From Pedobacter sp. (GTDB taxonomy: Bacteria; Bacteroidota; Bacteroidia; Sphingobacteriales; Sphingobacteriaceae), in assembly GCA_014377775.1 (NCBI GenBank), contig JACMOW010000202.1, positions 1 through 48,992 of the forward strand: 48,992 nt of DNA. The letters run 5' to 3'. The notes beneath the pieces are model-generated. The model was given only the letters and a program-made list of their open reading frames with translations, was not told the DNA's origin and made no database searches. Positions 1 to 8,790 of the stretch are shown piece by piece (the stretch's first letter is position 1; each line of letters starts with the position of its first letter). The translations under genes were made by a program, and so were the position numbers.

Positions 1-252
1 CAAGGTAGTACATTTTATTCAGATCAATATGCTCCTCCGTATGGCACTCCTGCTATTTCTGGAAGTTGTAAATGGGTAAGACAGAGCAATACCATTTGTG
101 CAACCAGAAATTATGGAGGGACTAATTACGATCTGTATCCTCATAAATACATTTGCAATGCACCGCTTGATGATAATATTGGGCTTCTATTTTTGACTGC
201 AGGTTTTTTTGGGGTGTATTGGATTAAACGAAAACCTCAGGTTATTCTATAA
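1..252 (+). CDS. C-terminal fragment of a membrane-anchored protein (cut by window edge)
   Basis: The frame is open from the first base to TAA at 250-252, giving 83 residues with no start in the window. The tail reads PLDDNIGLLFLTAGFFG followed by YWIKRK, that is, a short acidic/proline motif, one hydrophobic segment of about 15 residues and a basic end. This layout resembles the C-terminal anchor or sorting tails common in Bacteroidota surface proteins. The part before it contains several cysteines (CKW, ICAT, ICNAP). The product is not recognised. Only the anchor-like tail can be supported, and the function is unknown. Confidence 0.6.
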   Translation, partial: QGSTFYSDQYAPPYGTPAISGSCKWVRQSNTICATRNYGGTNYDLYPHKYICNAPLDDNIGLLFLTAGFFGVYWIKRKPQVIL

Positions 253-563
253 CTACGCCCTATCATCCCTAATGATATTCGTCTAATGTAGTCGTCAAAG
301 AAATATTTTTTGAAAACTCTATGCTATCTTCAGCTACCGCAATTCTGCATGTTTCAGCAATGTTTGTATTAAACATAGGTATCCTAATTGTTTGATGATA
401 AATGTTTTTAACCTTTTCTTCTCATTTTATTAAGTTATTTTTCGTTCCAATAAATATTGGGGCATGAAGATTGTAATTGATTATTTTTACTTAACTAGGA
501 GTTAAGTAAAATGGTTGTCTTAGTTAAGTCTACATCATTAATTAAGCTAAAATAATTACCACA
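253..563. other. Intergenic stretch with a perfect inverted repeat
   Basis: This 311-base gap holds no convincing gene. It contains a perfect 12-bp inverted repeat at 485-511, listed separately. On the minus strand, 376 down to 269 gives a 35-codon frame that includes RIAVAEDSIEFSKN, vaguely like the start of a response regulator. It is too short and weak to call a gene. Confidence 0.5.
485..511. repeat. Perfect 12-bp inverted repeat upstream of the PAS gene
   Basis: TTTTACTTAACT (485-496) and AGTTAAGTAAAA (500-511) are exact reverse complements separated by AGG. A third copy of the half-site AGTTAAGT lies at 522-529. No T-run follows on either strand, so it is unlikely to be a terminator. 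Its position about 50-80 bases before the start at 564 suits an operator or a leader hairpin. Confidence 0.6.
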
Positions 564-2300
564 ATGAAGAATACAGATTTTTACAACCTTTTCGAATTGG
601 TTCCCCAGCCGATGTGGATATTTGATATAGAAACGTCATATTTTTTAGATGTAAACCTCGCTGCAGTAGAGAATTACGGCTATAGTAAATTAGAATTTTT
701 GAAGATGACAATCTTTGCAATTAGTCCAAAGAAGGATGAGAAATTAGTAGTAAGGCAGGTTAAAGAAAGCCAGAAAACTGGTGTGTTTTTTAAACATGCC
801 TTTAAACATTTAAGAAAAAATGGCGAAGAGATTTTTGTTGAGATTCAAAGTAGTAAAATTAAATATAAAAATACAGATGCTAAATTGGTTTTAGCAATTG
901 ATATTACAGAGAAATTACAGGCTGAACAAGCACTTTTGATGAGCGAACAACGATTTAAAGCACTTGTTCAAGATGGTTCAGACATGATTACCATTATCGA
1001 CCAAAATTTTAATTACACTTATGTAAGTCCAGCCTCACTACGTGTTTTTGGCGCTAAACCTGAATTTTTTATTGGAGAAAATGCATTTCAGTATATTCAT
1101 AGAGATGATTTGCCAAAGATAAATGAACAAGTCAAGCAGATTTGGAAAAAAAGACAAATTCAACTATCTCCTTATCGTTATCGTTACATGAATGGAGATT
1201 GGCTTTGGATAGAAACTAAGGTAACCAATTTATTAAATGACCCTGCGGTTAAGGGGATCGTTTGCACTTCTAAAAATATTACCGAAAGAATAGTAAATGA
1301 AAAAAATATTCAAGATAATATAGAGCGGTTTAATATGGTTTCGAAAGCTACAAGCGATATTATTTGGGATTGCAGTTTTATTGATAATACAATTGTTTGG
1401 AATAAAGCTATTGATGGTATTTTGAAGTATGAAGGAGTGCAACAAACAACAATCACCTGGTGGAAGGATCATATTCATGTTGAAGACAGAGACAGGGTAG
1501 TAAAAGGCCTAGAAAAACACCTTTTAAATCGGATAGAGAAGTGGAAGGATGAATACCGATTTTTATGTGGTGATGGAAGTTATAAATACATATTTGATCG
1601 CGGCTTTGTAATATTAGATAACGAGGGTAAACCTACTCGGATGATTGGTGCAATGCAAGATATTACTAAGCGCAAAGAAGAGGAACAATGGTCCAAACTA
1701 TTAGAATCAGTAGTAATTAATACCTTAGATGGTGTCTTAATTACAAATGTTGCACCATCTCCTGGTCCATATATCATTTATGCAAACGATGCAATGCTAC
1801 AAATGTCGGGCTATAGCCGAAAGGAGCTGATTGGAAAACCCGTCGTTTTTTTATATGGGCAATATAGTGAGCAAGAGGGACTAAAGGAATTGAATAAAGC
1901 AGTAACTAATCAAACTGATTGTACCGTAGAATTGTCTAGTTACACAAAATCAAGGTTAAGCTATGATGTAAGTATTACTATTTGCCCGGTACTAGATAGC
2001 CAAGGAAAACTAACCAGCTGGATTAGTATTCAAAGAGACATCACTGATAAAAAAAAATATGTTGAAGAAATAGAGCATCAAAATAGAAGATTAAAAGACA
2101 TTAGGTGGTTACAGTCTCATGGTGTGAGGGCTCCATTAGCTAGAATAATGTCGCTAGTAGATTTATTAGAAACAAAAAATGTTGAAGCAGAGCGATTGGA
2201 ATTGATGAAATATTTGAGGATTTCTGCAAATGAACTCGACGAAATTGTTACCCTTATTGCTAACCAAACTCCAACCGAATTTAGTTTAAATAGATCATAA
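564..2300 (+). CDS. Multi-PAS sensor protein with a DHp helix but no kinase ATPase domain
   Basis: The protein has 578 residues and no signal peptide or membrane segment, so it is probably cytosolic. About four PAS folds can be traced: roughly 3-118, 125-245, 252-372 and 377-498. Their ends carry the usual PAC-type motifs such as VLAIDITEK, ICTSKNITER, IGAMQDITKR and ISIQRDITDK. A short helix (503-565) follows with LQSHGVRAPLARI, a histidine-kinase H-box whose His is residue 519. The protein then stops: there is no N, G1 or G2 box of an HATPase_c domain, and none is visible in the next bases. It may pass phosphate like a Spo0B-type or Hpt protein, or act as a sensory adaptor. A response regulator lies 1.1 kb downstream. 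Confidence 0.85.
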   Translation: MKNTDFYNLFELVPQPMWIFDIETSYFLDVNLAAVENYGYSKLEFLKMTIFAISPKKDEKLVVRQVKESQKTGVFFKHAFKHLRKNGEEIFVEIQSSKIKYKNTDAKLVLAIDITEKLQAEQALLMSEQRFKALVQDGSDMITIIDQNFNYTYVSPASLRVFGAKPEFFIGENAFQYIHRDDLPKINEQVKQIWKKRQIQLSPYRYRYMNGDWLWIETKVTNLLNDPAVKGIVCTSKNITERIVNEKNIQDNIERFNMVSKATSDIIWDCSFIDNTIVWNKAIDGILKYEGVQQTTITWWKDHIHVEDRDRVVKGLEKHLLNRIEKWKDEYRFLCGDGSYKYIFDRGFVILDNEGKPTRMIGAMQDITKRKEEEQWSKLLESVVINTLDGVLITNVAPSPGPYIIYANDAMLQMSGYSRKELIGKPVVFLYGQYSEQEGLKELNKAVTNQTDCTVELSSYTKSRLSYDVSITICPVLDSQGKLTSWISIQRDITDKKKYVEEIEHQNRRLKDIRWLQSHGVRAPLARIMSLVDLLETKNVEAERLELMKYLRISANELDEIVTLIANQTPTEFSLNRS

Positions 2301-2410
2301 AATGGAAAATGGACAAAACCTGAATGAATTTGAAATTCAATCCATTGCGATGCTATTGATAAAAAAATAAATCTTAATTTAGACTTCTAATAAATCCAAA
2401 CTTTGTTAAT

Positions 2411-3010
2411 TTGAATTTAAAGTCTTACATAGAAAGCGGTATCATAGAATGGTATGTGCTTAATGATTTGCCTGTTGATGAAAAGCGAGGGTTCGAGCGC
2501 ATGCTTCGTACTTATCCAGAATTGAGAGAGGAGTTAAATGCAATAGAATTAGCCCTACAAAGCTATGCCACATCTCAAAAGATTATGCCACCCCATTATT
2601 TACAAGAAAAAGTAGTTAAATCGTTGTTAAACTTGGAAAAGGAAAAGGCGATGGATATCGAGGATTTACCCCTCATTGATCGATTTTCCGACTATAAAAA
2701 TTGGTTGCCAATGGTAGAAAGATTAGGCGAATTGCCGTTAGCAGATGATGGTAGATGTGTTAAGATTCTTCGCTGTGATGAACAAGTTACCCAAACACTT
2801 ATCGTATCTACTACTGATATTGAAGAAGAAACGCATGAAGATGAATACGAAAGTTTCTTAATACTTTCTGGCGCATGTAAATGTACCATCGGAGATAACA
2901 TACGGTTTATGGAAGCTGGAGATTACATGGAAATTCCACTACATATGTTACACAATGTAGCACTAGTTTCGGAAAGTGTAGTGGCTATTTTGCAACGGAT
3001 AAGAAGATAA
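2411..3010 (+). CDS. Anti-sigma-like N-terminus fused to a cupin domain (ChrR-like layout)
   Basis: The protein has 199 residues. Translation must begin at the TTG at 2411: the frame upstream has a stop at 2375-2377 and no ATG, and the first residues (LKSYIESGIIEWYVL) match the usual start of Bacteroidota anti-sigma-like proteins. Residues 1-80 form the helical anti-sigma-like part but lack the His/Cys zinc-binding motif. Residues about 105-199 are a cupin barrel, with motif 1 near THEDEYESFLILSG and motif 2 GDYMEIPLHMLHNV. ChrR-type anti-sigma factors combine the same two parts and sense oxidants through the cupin metal site. No sigma factor gene is adjacent, so the partner is unknown. Confidence 0.75.
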   Translation: MNLKSYIESGIIEWYVLNDLPVDEKRGFERMLRTYPELREELNAIELALQSYATSQKIMPPHYLQEKVVKSLLNLEKEKAMDIEDLPLIDRFSDYKNWLPMVERLGELPLADDGRCVKILRCDEQVTQTLIVSTTDIEEETHEDEYESFLILSGACKCTIGDNIRFMEAGDYMEIPLHMLHNVALVSESVVAILQRIRR

Positions 3011-3387
3011 TATTCGATCTATATTTTAAAACCAAATAATTGCATTCAGTTATAAATTTCGACTCCTGAAATATTAAAGGAAGTTATTAAATGGATGAGC
3101 ATTTTTTCCCCAATTCGTGGAATTAATCCGTAATTTTGAGTAAAAATGTCTACACTTTTTCAGTTATATTGATTTAATTATAACAAGTTAGACGGTTATA
3201 TCTACTTCATTATCAGATAAAAGTTTAGCGCCTAAATCCTAAACGCTATTTGTTATTATCAATTTAAAATGCATTCATTTATTCTTAAAAATTTGGCTTT
3301 CTATTTGAGTATGTTATGATGCGCAATTTGGTAATGTTTATCAATAGCCCAATAATATATGGTTTTAATATAACAGAGTTCGGAGTG
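3011..3387. other. Intergenic stretch, no gene seen
   Basis: This is AT-rich sequence between the cupin gene and the response regulator. A frame can be extended upstream of the response regulator to ATG at 3316, but those 24 codons look non-coding in character. I see no strong hairpin or known RNA here. A promoter for the response regulator probably lies in this gap, but I could not place it. Confidence 0.5.
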
Positions 3388-3771
3388 ATGGAATGTAAGA
3401 ACAAAGTAATGATTGTTGATGATAACCCGATTGACCAATTGATAACGGAATATATTCTGAAATTGAATCATAAAAAAGGAGATATCATTATTACAACCAG
3501 TGCAAAAGAAGCACTTGATTACTTAGCGTCAAATGCAAATGTGCCTGAGGCTTTACCATCACTAATTTTTCTTGATCTGGATATGCCCGTTATGAATGGT
3601 TTTGATTTTCTACAGCAATTTAAAGAGTATGCGGAAGAAGTGAAGCAGGGATGTAGGATTGTTGTAATTACGGCCTCGGATGTAATTGCTGATATAGAAA
3701 AAATGAAATCAGACCCACACGTAATTAAATTAATCGCAAAACCACTTCATAGATATTCATTAGTTTTATAG
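3388..3771 (+). CDS. Single-domain response regulator
   Basis: This is a CheY-like receiver domain with no output domain. From ATG 3388 it has 127 residues: the acidic pair D11-D12 (VMIVDDNP), phospho-acceptor D63 (FLDLDMPVMNG), the switch Thr in VVITAS and the conserved Lys in IAKP. I chose 3388 over the in-frame ATG at 3316 because the receiver fold begins right after it and a GGAG sits just upstream. Its partner may be the PAS/DHp protein at 564, which lacks its own ATPase. That link is inferred from closeness only. Confidence 0.85.
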   Translation: MECKNKVMIVDDNPIDQLITEYILKLNHKKGDIIITTSAKEALDYLASNANVPEALPSLIFLDLDMPVMNGFDFLQQFKEYAEEVKQGCRIVVITASDVIADIEKMKSDPHVIKLIAKPLHRYSLVL

Positions 3772-3887
3772 TTTATAAACTACTGAATAATCATAATTAA
3801 CCTCTTCAAAATTTTAAGACGTTTTTTTATACAAGAAATTATACTGTATATTGCGAAATCATGATCCAAATTTTATAGCAGTTTTTT

Positions 3888-4316
3888 ATGAAGAAAGTTA
3901 CAGTATTCATTTTATTAATTAGTTTTACTTTGGTGTTAAAAGCGCAAACAAATGCAGAGCGAAAAGTGCAAATTTTGGTTGAGAAATTGAGATTAGCAAT
4001 GATCAGTGGCAATAGAGCCGACTTGGAAACATTAGCTAGTAAAGATTTGAGTTATGGGCACTCGGGCGGTAAATTGGAAGATTTTGCAGCATTTGTTGAA
4101 GCTTTAGCCAGCGGAAAGTCAGATTTTGTAAGCATAGATTTTGTAAAACAAACCCTAAAAATTTCTGGCAGAACTGCTTTAGTTCGTCATGAACTAAATG
4201 CAAAAACAAACGATGGTGGTAAGCCAAACGAGGTTCACTTAGGAGTATTATTAGTTTGGCAAAAGGAAGGTAAAGCATGGAAATTATTAGGCAGACAAGC
4301 ATATAAGCTTCCTTAA
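3888..4316 (+). CDS. Secreted NTF2-like (SnoaL/DUF4440-type) small protein
   Basis: The protein has 142 residues. A signal peptide (MKKVTVFILLISFTLVLKAQ) is followed by a fold of the NTF2/SnoaL kind: an N-terminal helix with a 'LxxAMxSGNxxxLExLxSKDLSYGHSGG' type pattern, then strands with VRHELNAKTN and HLGVLLVWQKEGKAWKLLGRQAY. Bacteroidota carry many such periplasmic DUF4440 proteins. The ligand or reaction is not known, and no catalytic residue can be assigned. Its stop lies two bases from the stop of the convergent LacI-type gene, so the two transcripts must run into each other or overlap. Confidence 0.75.
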   Translation: MKKVTVFILLISFTLVLKAQTNAERKVQILVEKLRLAMISGNRADLETLASKDLSYGHSGGKLEDFAAFVEALASGKSDFVSIDFVKQTLKISGRTALVRHELNAKTNDGGKPNEVHLGVLLVWQKEGKAWKLLGRQAYKLP

Positions 4317-4318
4317 TA

Positions 4319-5329
4319 TTACCTTACGCACAAATCAGTTTCCAATATTCGTTTTTCAAATTCCTCAACTGGATATTTCGCCTCTATTAACTGTAAAAGC
4401 ATTTCTGTAGCCATTTGGCCAATGTCAAATGCAGGTTGCCTTACAGAGGTTAATGATGGATTGAATAAATCTAGCACGTCTGAATTACTAAAACCTGCAA
4501 TTGCCATATCGTTAGGCACAGCTATTTTTAAATTTTTAAACACACTTAAACAACCTGTACTCAATCGATCGCCAGCTACAAAAATAGCATCAGGTTTTTC
4601 TTTAAGTCCCATTAATTCCTTTATAGCGGTTTCTGTTTCTGTGTATAGCATTCCGCCATGTAAACAATGCTTAATATATTGAGGGTTTACGGCTAGTCCA
4701 TTATCCTTCAAAGCAGCTTCATAGCCCGATAAACGTTCAATGCTAATGGATAAGTGACTCGAACTGGTTAAATGAGCTATTCTTTTATATCCATTTTTAA
4801 TTAAATAATCAGTTGCTTGATAAGCTCCTTTTTCGTTATTCGCAATCACTTTATGGGTATTAATTGCATCGGCCACACGATCAAAAAACACGATAGGTAA
4901 GCCCCGTTCGTGTAAGTGGGTTAAGTGAGAAATATCTGTCGTTTCTGAAGACAATGAAACCAATAAGCCATCTACTGATCGTGAAGCCAAATGTTGCACA
5001 TTAATGACTTCACGATCATACGATTCATGAGTCTGAGAAATAATAACGTGATAACCTCTATCGTATGCAATAGATTCGATTCCATTAATTGCTTGAGAAA
5101 AATAGCTGTTTGCCACTTCACTCACAACTACACCAATAGACTTACTTCTGCGCTCTTTTAAACTTAATGCAATAGGGTTGGGTTGGTAATTAATTTCTTT
5201 GGCGTAAGCTAAAACAACTTTTTTAGTAGCCGCACTAATTTCATGCGTATCCCTCAGCGCTCTTGAAACTGTAGAAGTAGACAGCCCCAAGGCTTTAGCA
5301 ATATCTTTAATGGTTACGGGCTCAAACAT
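4319..5329 (-). CDS. LacI-family transcriptional regulator of the pectin locus
   Basis: The protein has 336 residues. The N-terminal helix-turn-helix and hinge (about 5-60) reads IKDIAKALGLSTSTVSRAL, typical of LacI/GalR proteins, and residues 60-336 form the periplasmic-binding-like sensor (IGVVVSEVANSYFSQ, GLPIVFFDRV, DAIFVAGDRLS). It is divergent from susC across 207 bases. Known homologues in such loci bind sugars or pathway intermediates; the inducer here is probably a uronate or KDG, but the sequence does not say which. A Bacteroidota promoter for it (TTG-N21-TATCTTTA) overlaps an AACGTT palindrome, suggesting autoregulation. It is the only regulator in the locus, so it is the natural candidate to bind the shared sites upstream of susC, the acetylesterase, GH28 and uxaB. 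Confidence 0.9.
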   Translation of the reverse strand: MFEPVTIKDIAKALGLSTSTVSRALRDTHEISAATKKVVLAYAKEINYQPNPIALSLKERRSKSIGVVVSEVANSYFSQAINGIESIAYDRGYHVIISQTHESYDREVINVQHLASRSVDGLLVSLSSETTDISHLTHLHERGLPIVFFDRVADAINTHKVIANNEKGAYQATDYLIKNGYKRIAHLTSSSHLSISIERLSGYEAALKDNGLAVNPQYIKHCLHGGMLYTETETAIKELMGLKEKPDAIFVAGDRLSTGCLSVFKNLKIAVPNDMAIAGFSNSDVLDLFNPSLTSVRQPAFDIGQMATEMLLQLIEAKYPVEEFEKRILETDLCVR

Positions 5330-5381
5330 GATTCAACGCTATAAAAAATGATTTTATAATAATACTATATTTTTACAAGCT

Positions 5382-5418
5382 TAAAGATAACTTTTTCCAT
5401 TGAATTTCGGCAACGTTG
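5382..5418 (-). promoter_or_regulatory. lacI-type gene promoter overlapping a palindromic operator
   Basis: Read on the minus strand, TTG (5413-5411), 21 bases, then TATCTTTA (5389-5382) fits the Bacteroidota -33/-7 consensus. The -33 triplet lies inside the palindrome CAACGTTG (5411-5418), a typical LacI-family half-site pair centred on CG. Binding there would block this promoter. Confidence 0.5.
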
Positions 5419-5420
5419 TC

Positions 5421-5486
5421 GGGAACGATTGCATAAATTTAGTGTACTACACTATCATGGTTTTTAAAAAAAACAATGTAGACTTG
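5421..5486 (+). promoter_or_regulatory. Shared pectin-locus operator and -7 element upstream of susC
   Basis: GGGAACGATTGCATAAA begins at 5421 and TAGACTTG (-7) lies at 5479-5486, 58 bases further on. The same site and spacing recur before the genes at 15054, 20366 and 25424. No clear TTTG -33 element is present, which fits an activated promoter. Confidence 0.6.
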
Positions 5487-5536
5487 TTAACGGAAGACCG
5501 TATAGGTTAACTAAACACAACCAAATATAATAATGT

Positions 5537-8500
5537 ATGAAAAAATTTTTACTGTTCCTTTGTGTGCTTGCTATGGGTTTAGGCATTGCAAAAGCACAAA
5601 CAAGACAAATTTCTGGTAAGGTAACAGAAAAAGGTACTGGTGTTGTTTTGCCAGGTGTTAGCGTAATTATAAAAGGAACTAAAGTTGCAGTAAGTACGGA
5701 TGATAAAGGTGCTTACAAACTCCCAGTGCCATCAAAAGGCACAATTACACTTGTATTTAAATCCGTTGGCTTTTCAGATTTAGAAATTGAAGTTGGTGCA
5801 AAAACGCAAGTTAATGTAGCTTTAGAAGAAAATTCTACTTCTTTAAATGAAGTAAATATTGTTAATATAGGTTATGGTACTGTTCGTAAAGAAGCATTAA
5901 CAGGCTCTGTCTCGTCTGTTTCTGCGAAGGATTTGGCAGATTTTCCAGTAGGTACAGCCGCAGAAGCGCTTGCTGGTAAGCTTGCTGGTGTTACCGTAAC
6001 AACCACCGAAGGTAGTCCTGGTGCCGAAATACAGATAAGAGTTAGAGGGGGAAGTTCATTAACTGGTGATAATTCTCCATTGTATATTGTTGATGGAATT
6101 CAAGTTGAAAACGCTTTATCAATCCTATCACCAAATGAAATACAGTCAATTGATGTCTTAAAGGATGTGGCATCTACATCAATATACGGGAGTAGAGGTG
6201 CAAATGGAGTAGTTATTATCACAACAAAAAGCGGCAAGGATGGCAAAACAATTGTTTCATTCGAAACTTACGCAGGTGCCAGACAAATTGTAAATGAACT
6301 TAAGGTAATGAACCCTTTCCAGTTTGTTTCTTACCAGTATGAGCTTTACAATAATAATACCGCACAAGATGTAAAAGACTCATTTACTAAAAAGTATGGT
6401 ACTTGGGAAGATTTGGAGATTTATAAAAATATCCCTAACATAGATTGGCAAGATAGAGTTTTTGGGCGCCAAGCGTTTTCCAATACTCAAGTATTGAACC
6501 TTTCAGGTGGTACAAAAACAACAACTTTTAATTTTAGTCTAAATAATTTGCAAGAAGAAGGTATTATGCTCGAATCGGGTAATCGTCGTACACTTGCATC
6601 TTTCCGTTTTGATCATAAAATTTCTGAAAAAATTCGTGGAGGTATTAATGTACGTTACAGTCGCCAACGTGTAGATGGGGTAGGTACTACAAGCACTGGG
6701 TCTCAAGGTACCAATCGCTTGAGAAATTCAGTTCGCTATCAGCCTTATTCTGGTGGTGGTGACTCAGGCGATTTATTTGATGCAGATTTTTTAACTACGC
6801 AGCTTTCTAACCCAATTTCTTTAGCTCATCAGGAATTAAAATACGATTATCGAAATGATTTAATTAGCAGTGCTTACGCTAGCTATCAAATTTTAAAAAA
6901 TTTAAACATTAGATCAACTATTGGATTAAATTACAGAGATAGAATAGTAAACGGCTTTAATGGTCCTTTAAGCGGCTTAGCTAGAAACAACGCAGGCCTA
7001 CCAGCCATTACACTCGAAAATTCTGATGGTACAACTTTTATCAATACGAATACATTAAATTATAAACCGAAATTGGGTACTAATCACGTCTTGGATTTAT
7101 TAGTGGGACAAGAATTAAATAAATACGATGTACAATCGGCAAATAGCACTATAAAATGGTTTCCGATTAATATTACTGCCGCCGAAGCATTTGCCAGTAT
7201 CCAAAAGGCTGAACCACCAGTGGGTTCTGTACAAGACAAGCCAACAACAGCAACTGGTGGGTCTCGCCAACTGTCATTTTTTGCCAGAGCATCTTATTCT
7301 TATAAAGCCAGATATTTAGCAACATTAAATTATCGTAGAGATGGATCTTCTTTCTTTGCAAAAGGTAAAAGATGGGGTGATTTTCCTTCCGCTCAAATCG
7401 CCTGGCGTGTTTCTGAAGAAGAGTTTATTAAAAGTCAGAATTGGGATTGGTTGGGTAGCTTTAAAATTCGTGCAAGTTATGGTATTGCAGGAAATAATAG
7501 AATTGGGCAAGATTTGTTTAGAACATTATTTTCAGCGAACTCTATATCAGGTGGTTATGCAGCTTCAGATGGTTCAGTAACAACAGGATTAATTGCAGGA
7601 AACGTTTTAGCTAATCCTAACATAACTTGGGAAAAAAATATCTCTGGCAATTTGGGATTTGACATGGATTTATTCGATAATAGAATTTCATTGGCTGTAG
7701 ACCTTTATGATAATCGGACAAAGGATCTTTTGCTAAATGCAAATATTCCACCTATTAATGGCTACAATACTCAGCAACAAAATGTCGGTAAAACTCAAAA
7801 TAGAGGACTAGAAATTCAGCTGAATGGTGTGGTTGCTAAAACAGCTAGTTTCACTTATAATATGGGCCTTAACTTCTCATTCAACAGGAATAAAATTCTT
7901 GAATTGCAAAATGGCGTACAATCTTATGTTGCGCAATCTGGTTGGGTAAATAGCTTGGCCGATTTTAAGATCGAAGTGGGTAAACCGGTAGGTCAGTTCT
8001 ATGGTTTTGTTTCTGATGGTCGTTATGTGGTTGATGATTTTACGACCACTCAAAATGCAACAACTGGCGTTTATACTTATGTCTTAAAACCAACTATCGC
8101 AAATAGTAGAGTATTAATTGGTAACAGAGAGCCTCAGCCTGGTGATATGAAAGTAAAAAAATTGTCGGCCGGAACAAGCATGATGATTGGGGATGATGAT
8201 AAAACAGTATTGGGTACTTCTCAACCTAAATTTACAGGGGGATTTAATAATCAATTTGCCTATAAAAATTTCGACCTGAGTATATTCATGAATTTTTCAA
8301 TAGGCAGTAAGGTTTATAATGCAAATACCATAGAATTTTCGTCTCAATATAATGTTAGAGATAATAATCTATTGGCTACGATGAATGATCGATGGAGAAA
8401 TTTTGATGGCAATGGCGTAAAAATTACAGATCCAACGCAGTTAACCGCTATAAATGCCAATACTACATTGTGGACACCAACACCTGGTAATTATACACTA

Positions 8501-8770
8501 ACCTCGTATGCTATAGAAAATGGTTCCTTCTTACGTATCAGTAATGTAACTTTAGGCTACTCTTTACCCATAAGTTTTGTAAAACGTAGTGGTTTTATTT
8601 CTAAATTGAGAGTATATACTACAGTAAACAACTTATATACCATTACAAATTACACAGGCTACGATCCTGAGGCAAATACCCGTAGATCTAACCCATTAAC
8701 TCCAGGTATTGATTACGCAGCTTATCCGCGTAGCAGATACATATTGGCAGGTATTAATTTAACGTTTTAA
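5537..8770 (+). CDS. SusC-like TonB-dependent outer-membrane transporter
   Basis: The protein has 1077 residues. It has a signal peptide ending at AKAQ (about residue 21), a carboxypeptidase-regulatory-like domain (about 24-105), a plug domain with the SusC hallmarks NIGYGTVRKEALTGSVSSV and SIYGSRGANGVVIITTKSG (about 108-235), and a 22-strand barrel ending in the aromatic motif ILAGINLTF. SusC proteins form a lidded complex with SusD and import oligosaccharides using TonB energy. Followed 20 bases later by susD and by a beta-helix lipoprotein, and surrounded by pectin enzymes, it most likely imports oligogalacturonides or rhamnogalacturonan fragments. The specificity is inferred from the neighbours. 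Confidence 0.95.
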   Translation: MKKFLLFLCVLAMGLGIAKAQTRQISGKVTEKGTGVVLPGVSVIIKGTKVAVSTDDKGAYKLPVPSKGTITLVFKSVGFSDLEIEVGAKTQVNVALEENSTSLNEVNIVNIGYGTVRKEALTGSVSSVSAKDLADFPVGTAAEALAGKLAGVTVTTTEGSPGAEIQIRVRGGSSLTGDNSPLYIVDGIQVENALSILSPNEIQSIDVLKDVASTSIYGSRGANGVVIITTKSGKDGKTIVSFETYAGARQIVNELKVMNPFQFVSYQYELYNNNTAQDVKDSFTKKYGTWEDLEIYKNIPNIDWQDRVFGRQAFSNTQVLNLSGGTKTTTFNFSLNNLQEEGIMLESGNRRTLASFRFDHKISEKIRGGINVRYSRQRVDGVGTTSTGSQGTNRLRNSVRYQPYSGGGDSGDLFDADFLTTQLSNPISLAHQELKYDYRNDLISSAYASYQILKNLNIRSTIGLNYRDRIVNGFNGPLSGLARNNAGLPAITLENSDGTTFINTNTLNYKPKLGTNHVLDLLVGQELNKYDVQSANSTIKWFPINITAAEAFASIQKAEPPVGSVQDKPTTATGGSRQLSFFARASYSYKARYLATLNYRRDGSSFFAKGKRWGDFPSAQIAWRVSEEEFIKSQNWDWLGSFKIRASYGIAGNNRIGQDLFRTLFSANSISGGYAASDGSVTTGLIAGNVLANPNITWEKNISGNLGFDMDLFDNRISLAVDLYDNRTKDLLLNANIPPINGYNTQQQNVGKTQNRGLEIQLNGVVAKTASFTYNMGLNFSFNRNKILELQNGVQSYVAQSGWVNSLADFKIEVGKPVGQFYGFVSDGRYVVDDFTTTQNATTGVYTYVLKPTIANSRVLIGNREPQPGDMKVKKLSAGTSMMIGDDDKTVLGTSQPKFTGGFNNQFAYKNFDLSIFMNFSIGSKVYNANTIEFSSQYNVRDNNLLATMNDRWRNFDGNGVKITDPTQLTAINANTTLWTPTPGNYTLTSYAIENGSFLRISNVTLGYSLPISFVKRSGFISKLRVYTTVNNLYTITNYTGYDPEANTRRSNPLTPGIDYAAYPRSRYILAGINLTF

Positions 8771-8790
8771 TCATTTAAATTCAAAAGATA

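Noticed and set aside
2302-2370. 22-codon frame after the PAS gene (MENGQNLNEFEIQS...)
   Set aside because: Too short, no similarity to a kinase ATPase domain, no ribosome-binding evidence.
4036-4302. Minus-strand 88-codon frame opposite the NTF2-like gene
   Set aside because: It is a shadow of the plus-strand gene, with a composition unlike a real protein.
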